Shown here one piece after another: positions 1 through 4,970 of a stretch of 6,201 bases of DNA; within the stretch, counting starts at the first letter, position 1, and each line of letters starts with the position of its first letter. The position numbers and the translations under genes were made by a program. This DNA comes from Bacillota bacterium. Lineage in GTDB: Bacteria; Bacillota; Clostridia; Lachnospirales; Lachnospiraceae. The stretch spans positions 1 to 6,201 of the forward strand of contig JAEWSD010000253.1 of the NCBI GenBank assembly GCA_023398615.1, in the 5' to 3' direction. The notes below the pieces were generated by a model. The model saw only the letters and a program-made list of their open reading frames with translations, did not search any database and had not been told where the DNA came from.

Positions 1-34
1 GGACAACCTCTTTCATCAAAACTTACCGTATCTG
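1..34 (-). other. Start of the region downstream of the lipoprotein gene
   Basis: 34 nt after the lipoprotein gene stop, read on the minus strand. There is no terminator hairpin or U-run, and an AAAGAGG stretch near 6-12 could be the ribosome binding site of a following gene beyond the window. That would suit a co-transcribed permease gene, but none is visible. Confidence 0.25.
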
Positions 35-1924
35 TTACTTCGTTAATGCATCACGGTCCGTATACCATTTTGCTTCTGCCGTTTTAAACTCATCCATTGT
101 AATCGGCTTGTCTAACAGGTGCTGTCCCTTATAGCGCAATACGGAAACACCGAAAGCCGCATACTGTCCTTCAAAAACATTCTTTTTATCGATAAGGTAG
201 GTGGAATCACCGTAGCTTAACTCGTAAGGCACGGCCAGTGCGTGTTGAATCAGGTAAGCTTCCGCCTTTGCAAATGCCTCGTAGCGAGCGTCGGTATCGA
301 TTGTAATTGCCTTTGCGACATCGACAAGATCATAGTACTCGGAAACAGTTTGTGCCACACCGTCCCCGTTAGCCATAGCGATATCCATGAAGTTATAGCT
401 GTTGCCTGCGGTAAACGGATCGGTCCAGGTCTGAGGGTCCGCATAGTCTGCTCCCCAGTTTGTCAGCATGAACGCATATTTCCCGCTGCGGCGGATTTCC
501 GAAAGGAAATTCGTAGCAGGTCCCGCCTCCACGATGATATCGATATAGTCCTTGCCCAGCAAGCCTTCCAACTGCTGCTCCACGACGGTGCATTCATTTG
601 CCCAGTTCGTGGTATCCGGATTATAGCACATCAGGATCTTAACAGGGAACGTTACACCCTGTGACTGCAATTCGGACATTGCTGCTTCCTTATAGGATAA
701 AGCGGCCGCTTCGTCAAAGCTGTTGCCCTCCGTAATTGCGGCCAGATCGCTGTAAGCGGTATAGTCCTTTCCTTCAAGGGAAACAAAGTTCTTCGGAGTA
801 ATCGTATTATTCAGTAGATCCTCAGGTGTATTCGGTTCGTTGACAGCAATTGATTTTATGCGGTCCAGGCCCGCTTTCATGGATTGACGGAAGTTCTCAT
901 TATTAACTGCAAGCTTCCAGTTATCCGGCTCATATTCCGCGTCAAACTGAGGATCAAAATTAAAGCTGTAGAAATAGGAGTAATTTACTTTTATACGGCC
1001 CTTGCTGACCATTTCGGACTTCGCCGGGTCAGACAGCCAGTCATCTACGATATCGGAGCCGATCTTTGCGTAATCAATCTCATTATTCTGAGCCATAATC
1101 GGTGCCAGGGTATTTGCTTCCGCATTATATTTCTCCTCAATTCCGGTTATAAATACCTTATCCGCATCCCAGTAATGTTCGTTTTTCGTCAGTACATGCT
1201 TCTCCTGCGGTGCAAACTCGCTCAATATGTAAGCACCGTTATAGTACATCTTCGTGTTGTCCGTACCGAATTCCTTGCCCGTTTCATCCAGCAGCGGGCC
1301 GTAAGCCGGCATGTAGCACACATAGGTTAAGGAAGACAGGAAGTAAGGTACCGGCTGTTCCAGGGTATATACCAGAGTATAGTCATCCGGTGCACTGATC
1401 CCGACTTCTGAGAAATCAATCGTTAAATCGTTGCCTTCCACTTCCTCGGTGGCCGGATCATCCTCTATCTGACTGTTATAGTATTCCTCTGCATTTTTAA
1501 TGATTCCAAAATAGTTTTGTACCGTGCCGCTCTCATTAGCGGCCGTAAGTATATATTTCGCAGCACTTACAAAATCCTGTGCCGTTACGTCCCCCATCTC
1601 ATTGCCCTGATAGTCATACCACTTTTGTCCCTGACGGATCTTAAAGGTATAGGTTAGTCCGTCCGTGCTCATATCCCAGGATTCTGCCAGAGATGGCTGT
1701 AATGTGCCCAAATTATCATATTCCACCAGGGTATCGATTACATTGGCAGCAATTTCATACTCCAGCTCCGAATTGGTAACAAGATAATTCATCGTTGTTA
1801 CCTCTTTCATATATAGTTTCCTGTAAGTCGCATCCCCCGATGCCTTATCTTTCTTGCCGCACCCTGCAAATGCCGATATAATCATGGCAAGGCACAGTGT
1901 AATGACGATTGCCTTTTTCCTCAT
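35..1924 (-). CDS. Peptide ABC transporter substrate-binding lipoprotein (SBP family 5, OppA/DppA-like)
   Basis: Extracytoplasmic solute receptor of a peptide/oligopeptide ABC importer, anchored by lipid to the outer face of the membrane. The 629-residue product starts MRKK, has a hydrophobic segment at about 5-20 and a lipobox FAGC with Cys22 as the probable acylated residue (Phe at -3 is a tolerated variant). Family-5 hallmarks follow: the GTLQPSLAESW stretch at 73-83 leading into TFKIRQGQKW (93-102), a VTAQDF segment at 113-118, the YYNGAYILSEF block at 227-237 with HYWDADK at 250-256, and NWGADYADPQTWTDPF at 489-504. It is longer than E. coli OppA (about 540 residues), as is common in clostridial members. 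The ATG start is fixed by AAGGAGG (1931-1937) six nt upstream. It follows the dipeptide epimerase gene by about 256 nt and has its own promoter. Permease and ATPase genes are not in the window; they could lie to the left. Family and location are secure; the peptide bound is unknown. Confidence 0.95.
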   Translation of the reverse strand: MRKKAIVITLCLAMIISAFAGCGKKDKASGDATYRKLYMKEVTTMNYLVTNSELEYEIAANVIDTLVEYDNLGTLQPSLAESWDMSTDGLTYTFKIRQGQKWYDYQGNEMGDVTAQDFVSAAKYILTAANESGTVQNYFGIIKNAEEYYNSQIEDDPATEEVEGNDLTIDFSEVGISAPDDYTLVYTLEQPVPYFLSSLTYVCYMPAYGPLLDETGKEFGTDNTKMYYNGAYILSEFAPQEKHVLTKNEHYWDADKVFITGIEEKYNAEANTLAPIMAQNNEIDYAKIGSDIVDDWLSDPAKSEMVSKGRIKVNYSYFYSFNFDPQFDAEYEPDNWKLAVNNENFRQSMKAGLDRIKSIAVNEPNTPEDLLNNTITPKNFVSLEGKDYTAYSDLAAITEGNSFDEAAALSYKEAAMSELQSQGVTFPVKILMCYNPDTTNWANECTVVEQQLEGLLGKDYIDIIVEAGPATNFLSEIRRSGKYAFMLTNWGADYADPQTWTDPFTAGNSYNFMDIAMANGDGVAQTVSEYYDLVDVAKAITIDTDARYEAFAKAEAYLIQHALAVPYELSYGDSTYLIDKKNVFEGQYAAFGVSVLRYKGQHLLDKPITMDEFKTAEAKWYTDRDALTK

Positions 1925-1942
1925 AAATTTCCTCCTTTTATT

Positions 1943-1959
1943 CTGAACCGGCCGTTCAG
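1943..1959. promoter_or_regulatory. Perfect 6-bp-arm inverted repeat just upstream of the lipoprotein gene RBS (candidate operator or hairpin)
   Basis: CTGAAC, a five-base GC-only centre, then GTTCAG forms a perfect dyad 17 bp long, ending 6 nt before the AAGGAGG. In DNA it has the size and shape of a TetR-type operator. In RNA it would be a 6-bp hairpin beside the ribosome binding site. The half-site CCGTTCAG (1952-1959) recurs at 2137-2144 upstream of the promoter. No regulator gene is present in the window, so either role is inference. Confidence 0.4.
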
Positions 1960-1986
1960 TTCTTATGTTTGTTTTCAGTTACACAC

Positions 1987-2006
1987 GGTCAATATGTGCT
2001 TGATCC
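1987..2006 (-). other. Small stem-loop in the leader of the lipoprotein gene
   Basis: In the predicted leader RNA, GG(A)TCAA pairs with TTGACC (six pairs with one bulged A) around a 7-nt loop. The surrounding leader (about 1960-2058) shows no riboswitch class or T-box that I recognise. It is a weak structure that could occur by chance. Confidence 0.25.
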
Positions 2007-2064
2007 TTAATACCACCGTCCTGTCCGAAGGCTTCCCCCTGCAACGCTTTAAAATAATGCTTTA

Positions 2065-2093
2065 AGTATATATTATCTTCCTCCCTGTTACAA
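2065..2093 (-). promoter_or_regulatory. Sigma-A-like promoter of the peptide-binding lipoprotein gene
   Basis: Read on the minus strand, TTGTAA (2093-2088) is followed after exactly 17 nt by TATACT (2070-2065), matching the -35 and -10 consensus at 4/6 and 5/6. Transcription would begin near 2058, giving a leader of about 134 nt before the ATG at 1924. The -35 hexamer, the spacing and the AATATATA run into the -10 closely resemble the promoter at 4099-4127. Confidence 0.6.
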
Positions 2094-2180
2094 GAGTCAT
2101 TTCGAAAAATATCAATGAATCCTATGGAAACATTTACCGTTCAGCCTCGCGACTAAACTGTACCAAATGATACGCGGAAA

Positions 2181-3260
2181 TTACAGGCAGGGTATGGAAT
2201 TAATTCCGATACCAGGGCTTTCGTTCATACGGATGTAAGCGCCCTCATAAACAGGTCCTCCGGGGAAGGGATCGGTCCTGCATAAGGACGGGCCATCCAG
2301 ATCGGCTCTCGTAATAATCCCTTTTGCAGCCGCAAGGTGAGCCGCCGCACTTACCGAAAGCTTTCCTTCAAGCATGCATCCTATCATACATTCCACTCCG
2401 TATACTTCCGCAACGTCACAAATCTTTAACGCATTATGGATTCCGCCGGTCTTCATAAGCTTTATATTAATCAGGTCCGCCGCACGGCTTCGTATTATCT
2501 CTATCGCATCCTCCGGGGAGAATACGCTCTCATCCGCTAATACCGGGGTTGCCACATTAGCGGTAACAAACTGCATTCCTTTTATATCATGGGCAGGCAC
2601 CGGCTGTTCCACCAGTTCAATATCCAGTCCCTTCTCTTCCATAGCGGTAATAATCCGGACCGACTGCTTTGCATTCCAGCCCTGGTTTGCATCTACCCTC
2701 AGCCTGATATCGGGGCCGACCGCCGAACGTATCTCCGCGATACGTTCGATATCCTTCATCCCCTCTTTACCCACCTTTATCTTCAGAATGCGGTATCCCT
2801 GTTTTACCGCGTCCAGGCTGTCCGCAACCATCTCCGGTATGGGATTCACACTTATGGTGATGTCCGTCTCAATCTCTGTTTTGCTGCCTCCTAAAAGACG
2901 GTATAAAGGAGCCTGATACCTCTTGGCATAAAGATCATATACCGCCATATCCACGGCCGCCTTTGCGGAGGTATTCTTTACGATGCAGGAATCCAGCCTG
3001 CCGAATATCCCGTCCAGATTCTCAATCTCCATACCGGTCAATGCAGGCTTTATGAAATCCCTTACGGCGGTTACTATGGAGCCTTTCGTATCTCCCGTAA
3101 TCACGGCGGTCGGCGGTGCTTCGCCGTAGCCTTCCTGTCCCGTATCGGTAGTGATCTTTATCACGATATCCTCCACATTTTCCACGGTACGAAGTGCCGT
3201 TTTGAACGGTTTTGCCAAGGGGATAAAGATTTCGCCGATTTCAATGTCCTTAATAATCAT
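2181..3260 (-). CDS. L-Ala-D/L-Glu-type dipeptide epimerase (enolase superfamily, YkfB/YcjG-like)
   Basis: Cytoplasmic Mg-dependent enzyme that epimerises the glutamate of L-Ala-D-Glu, a step in reusing murein peptides. Numbered from the ATG at 3260 (359 residues), the enolase-superfamily muconate-lactonizing group signature is complete: KIK with Lys160 and Lys162 (base on one face), metal ligands Asp190 in DANQGW, Glu218 in VEQP and Asp243 in ADES, and Lys267 in NIK (base on the other face). Substrate markers known from Ala-Glu epimerases are also present: Arg24 in the N-terminal capping domain, and the Asp320-Leu-Asp322 pair near the C-terminus, which contacts the substrate amino group. Start choice: the purine-rich AGAAAGGA touches an in-frame ATG at 3269 with no spacing but lies 9 nt from the ATG at 3260, so 3260 is preferred; starting at 3269 would add three residues (362). 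It lies 23-32 nt behind the serine hydrolase gene and is very probably in the same operon. Function is well supported; exact dipeptide preference is inferred from residues. Confidence 0.93.
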   Translation of the reverse strand: MIIKDIEIGEIFIPLAKPFKTALRTVENVEDIVIKITTDTGQEGYGEAPPTAVITGDTKGSIVTAVRDFIKPALTGMEIENLDGIFGRLDSCIVKNTSAKAAVDMAVYDLYAKRYQAPLYRLLGGSKTEIETDITISVNPIPEMVADSLDAVKQGYRILKIKVGKEGMKDIERIAEIRSAVGPDIRLRVDANQGWNAKQSVRIITAMEEKGLDIELVEQPVPAHDIKGMQFVTANVATPVLADESVFSPEDAIEIIRSRAADLINIKLMKTGGIHNALKICDVAEVYGVECMIGCMLEGKLSVSAAAHLAAAKGIITRADLDGPSLCRTDPFPGGPVYEGAYIRMNESPGIGINSIPCL

Positions 3261-3269
3261 ATATGGCAT

Positions 3270-3277
3270 TCCTTTCT
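3270..3277 (-). promoter_or_regulatory. Ribosome binding site deciding the epimerase start
   Basis: AGAAAGGA on the minus strand directly abuts the ATG at 3269 but has a workable 9-nt spacing to the ATG at 3260. This favours the downstream start. It sits inside the short gap after the hydrolase TGA stop (3293-3295), so translation of the two genes may be partly coupled. Confidence 0.5.
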
Positions 3278-3292
3278 CTTATTGTTTTCCCT

Positions 3293-4060
3293 TCAGTCCG
3301 GCTGCCGGAAGGCAAGGAGCTCTGCCGTTACATCCTGCATCAGCCGTTCATAGGCCGGTACATCGACCTCATTCCCGCAAAAGCACACAATAAACGGCTG
3401 CTTCGCATACACAATTCCCACATCGTGGGTAATGCCGCTGTCCTCACCTGTTTTATGTGCTACCTCGATGTTCTTCGGCAGCTTGAACGGAATCTTTCCG
3501 TTCAGCCTTTGTTTCTTTAAAATACCCAGCATTCCGGTGGAAGCCTGTGCCGAGATTACTTCTCCGTGATACAGCTTCTCCAGCAGCAAGCCGATTTCAC
3601 CTGCCGTAATATAATTCTCTATCCCCCCGGCGGACTGTCCGGCATCAAAAAGCAGGCGGTTGATCCTGGTATGCGTTAAGCCAAGCTTTGTAAGCGTCCG
3701 GTTGATATGATCCATTCCCAGATAATCAATCAGCAGGTTTGTCGCGGTATTGTCACTCAGGATGATCATCAGGGTGTACAGATCCTCCAATGTCACCTTA
3801 AGACCGCTGTGCATATAGGTCAACGCCCCGCAGGACGGCAGCTTGTCCTTCTCCCGTACGGTAAAGACCTCATTCCGGTTTATCCTTCCGGATTCCAGCT
3901 GCATAAATGCTTCCACTAAAACAGGTATCTTAATTATACTTGCCGCCTGAAGCGGTATATCCTTCCGGAACTCCATCGCATCACCGGTTACCAGGTTCTT
4001 ATAATAAAAGCCCACTTTGCCGGAAACCGACCGTATCCGTTCCAATATATTTCCTTCCAC
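3293..4060 (-). CDS. Cytoplasmic serine hydrolase of the class A beta-lactamase fold
   Basis: A 255-residue penicillin-recognising-fold protein with all three active-site boxes in order: S41-I-I-K44 (SxxK), S102-D-N104 (SDN) and K203-T-G205 after His202. Size and box spacing match class A beta-lactamases, but two things differ. There is no signal peptide or lipobox (it begins MEGNILERIRSV), so it should be cytoplasmic. In the omega-loop region (135-152, aligned on the TR-x-x-R entry) the place of the deacylating Glu166 is occupied by Leu137, and no Glu occurs until Glu148. It is therefore unlikely to be an effective beta-lactamase; a peptidase, esterase or amidase acting on a peptide is more plausible. 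The start is GTG, chosen because GGAGG (4068-4072) stands 7 nt upstream. A promoter lies at 4099-4127, and the gene is first in an operon with the dipeptide epimerase. Fold secure; substrate unknown. The murein-peptide link is inferred from context. Confidence 0.88.
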   Translation of the reverse strand: MEGNILERIRSVSGKVGFYYKNLVTGDAMEFRKDIPLQAASIIKIPVLVEAFMQLESGRINRNEVFTVREKDKLPSCGALTYMHSGLKVTLEDLYTLMIILSDNTATNLLIDYLGMDHINRTLTKLGLTHTRINRLLFDAGQSAGGIENYITAGEIGLLLEKLYHGEVISAQASTGMLGILKKQRLNGKIPFKLPKNIEVAHKTGEDSGITHDVGIVYAKQPFIVCFCGNEVDVPAYERLMQDVTAELLAFRQPD

Positions 4061-4098
4061 AAAATTTCCTCCAATATATGAACAATCATTTAAAATTC

Positions 4099-4127
4099 AT
4101 TATATATTGCGGAAACCATTATTACAA
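4099..4127 (-). promoter_or_regulatory. Sigma-A-like promoter of the hydrolase-epimerase operon
   Basis: On the minus strand TTGTAA (4127-4122), a 17-nt spacer and a perfect TATAAT (4104-4099). The start of transcription would be near 4092, leaving a leader of about 31 nt that contains the GGAGG at 4068-4072. Confidence 0.65.
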
Positions 4128-4131
4128 TGGA
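4117..4131. promoter_or_regulatory. Dyad overlapping the -35 box of the hydrolase-epimerase promoter
   Basis: CCATT and AATGG flank a 5-bp centre (ATTAC), a perfect 5-bp-arm inverted repeat covering the -35 hexamer. A protein bound here would be placed to block or aid polymerase. It is short and AT-rich, so chance is a real alternative. Confidence 0.25.
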
Positions 4132-4169
4132 TTATTTTATGGAATTGATGTTACAACAAGGTGTCCTTA

Positions 4170-4198
4170 TTGACAATTGCAAGCTTAAGTAATATCAT
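4170..4198 (+). promoter_or_regulatory. Near-consensus sigma-A promoter of the HD hydrolase gene
   Basis: A perfect TTGACA (4170-4175), a 17-nt spacer and TATCAT (4193-4198, 5/6 match). Transcription should start near 4205, giving a leader of about 77 nt. This places the upstream in-frame GTG at 4201 before the transcript start and so supports the ATG at 4282 as the translation start. Confidence 0.72.
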
Positions 4199-4217
4199 TT
4201 GTGGTAAAGCTGTTCCT

Positions 4218-4241
4218 GCAAAACATAATCATGAGTTTTGC
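4218..4241 (+). other. 7-bp stem-loop in the 5' leader of the HD hydrolase gene
   Basis: GCAAAAC (4218-4224) pairs perfectly with GTTTTGC (4235-4241) around a 10-nt loop, about 30 nt upstream of the ribosome binding site. No U-run follows, so it is not an intrinsic terminator. It may stabilise the 5' end or be incidental. Confidence 0.35.
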
Positions 4242-4270
4242 CGCAGAATATTGTAAATTACAGGCAGATT

Positions 4271-4275
4271 GGAGG
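4271..4275 (+). promoter_or_regulatory. Ribosome binding site deciding the HD hydrolase start
   Basis: GGAGG followed by a 6-nt spacer and ATG at 4282. Neither of the two longer in-frame start candidates (4201, 4231) has a comparable site. Confidence 0.8.
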
Positions 4276-4281
4276 AAAATT

Positions 4282-4848
4282 ATGAGCTATATACCAACCG
4301 TTGAAGAGTCCTATGAGCTTCTGAAACAATATAATAAGGATGACTTCCATTTAAAGCATGGAAGGATTGTGTCCGGTGTAATGGGTTATTTCGCAAAGGA
4401 ATACGATCCCGAACGTGTGGATTACTGGAGGGCCGTGGGTATGCTGCACGATCTGGACTTTGAATTATATCCGGAGGAGCACTGCATCAAAGGCCAGGAG
4501 CTGATGAAGGAAGCCGGTATCGAAGAGGGCATTATCCGTGCCGCGGCAAGTCACGGTTACGGAATCACCGTTGATATCAAACCGGAACTGATGATGGAAA
4601 AGATCCTGTATGCCGTTGACGAATTAACCGGGCTGATCGGGGCCGTTGCCATCATGCGGCCTTCGAAGAGCGTATCGGATCTCGAAGTAAAATCCGTTAT
4701 GAAAAAGTTTAAAACCGTGAACTTTGCGGCCGGCTGTTCCAGAGAAGTCATCAGCAAGGGAGCCGAAATGCTGAGCTGGGAATTATCCGACCTGATCGGC
4801 AGGACAATTCTGGCCATGAGAAGCCTGATACCTGAAATGGACCTATAA
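4282..4848 (+). CDS. HD-superfamily hydrolase, HDIG/COG2316-like
   Basis: A soluble 188-residue predicted metal-dependent phosphohydrolase. The HD signature can be read in order: an early histidine in the FHLKH segment (His23/His26), the His56-Asp57 pair in GMLHDLDFELYPEEH, further histidines at 67 and 91 (ASHGYG), and a final Asp113 in AVDELTG. The LHDLD-E-YPEEH block, the DELTGLI block and the later SVMKKFK and FAAG stretches are, from memory, typical of the conserved COG2316 predicted-hydrolase family, whose substrate I do not know. The ATG at 4282 is preferred because GGAGG (4271-4275) is 6 nt upstream. Longer in-frame starts exist at GTG 4201 and ATG 4231 but lack a ribosome binding site, and 4201 lies before the predicted transcript start. 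It is transcribed divergently from the hydrolase-epimerase operon and convergently with the M23 peptidase gene, so it appears to be monocistronic. Family call is firm; biological role is unknown. Confidence 0.88.
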   Translation: MSYIPTVEESYELLKQYNKDDFHLKHGRIVSGVMGYFAKEYDPERVDYWRAVGMLHDLDFELYPEEHCIKGQELMKEAGIEEGIIRAAASHGYGITVDIKPELMMEKILYAVDELTGLIGAVAIMRPSKSVSDLEVKSVMKKFKTVNFAAGCSREVISKGAEMLSWELSDLIGRTILAMRSLIPEMDL

Positions 4849-4862
4849 AAATATGAAACAGA

Positions 4863-4891
4863 GAAGGTATCCGCAAGCGGGACGAACCTTC
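4863..4891 (+). terminator. Hairpin just after the HD hydrolase stop (possible weak terminator)
   Basis: GAAGGT (4863-4868) pairs with ACCTTC (4886-4891), with an inner TCCG/CGGG-type pairing around CAAG. It begins 14 nt after the stop codon, but no U-tract follows, so it may be an RNA 3'-end or processing structure rather than an intrinsic terminator. Its right arm can alternatively pair with GGAA at 4897-4900. Confidence 0.3.
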
Positions 4892-4900
4892 CGACAGGAA

Positions 4901-4959
4901 AGGGGCCGTTGAAAAACTCATATTTAGTATGACTCTTCATGAGTTTTACAACAGCCCCT
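4901..4959. repeat. Long imperfect inverted repeat between convergent genes (21-nt arms, 17-nt loop)
   Basis: The arms 4901-4921 and 4939-4959 are reverse complements at 19 of 21 positions and begin with AGGGGC / end with GCCCCT. It lies between the stops of the HD hydrolase (4848) and the M23 peptidase (4971). On the plus strand the two imperfections are C/A and A/A; on the minus strand they are a U-G wobble and a U/U, so the RNA hairpin is more stable for the M23 transcript. No U-run follows on either strand. It may be a bidirectional 3' hairpin, or a small palindromic or MITE-like element, since the AGGGGCnGTTG end looks like insertion-sequence termini. I see no clear target-site duplication. 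Confidence 0.8.
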
Positions 4960-4970
4960 CACATTTACTG

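Noticed and set aside
242..1398. Several plus-strand and alternative-frame open frames within the lipoprotein gene
   Set aside because: Shadows of a full-length, motif-complete family-5 binding protein; Cys/His/Arg-rich translations without ribosome binding sites.
2101..2180. Intrinsic terminator after the epimerase
   Set aside because: There is a T-run on the minus strand (near 2103-2109) and a weak 5-bp hairpin near 2161-2174, but they are not adjacent and no GC-rich stem precedes the T-run.
2374..2916. Plus-strand open frame of 180 codons
   Set aside because: Antisense to the epimerase core, which has all its catalytic motifs; the translation is Ser/Ile-rich with no recognisable family.
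3293..4060. Calling this gene an antibiotic-resistance beta-lactamase
   Set aside because: No export signal, no Glu166 equivalent visible, and operon context with a dipeptide epimerase.
4084..4100. CodY-like box in the hydrolase leader
   Set aside because: The stretch starting AATTTTAAATG on the minus strand matches only about 9 of 15 consensus positions, which is expected often in AT-rich DNA.
4201..4281. N-terminal extension of the HD hydrolase from GTG 4201 or ATG 4231
   Set aside because: No ribosome binding site for either, 4201 lies at or before the predicted transcript start, and the family homology begins after ATG 4282.
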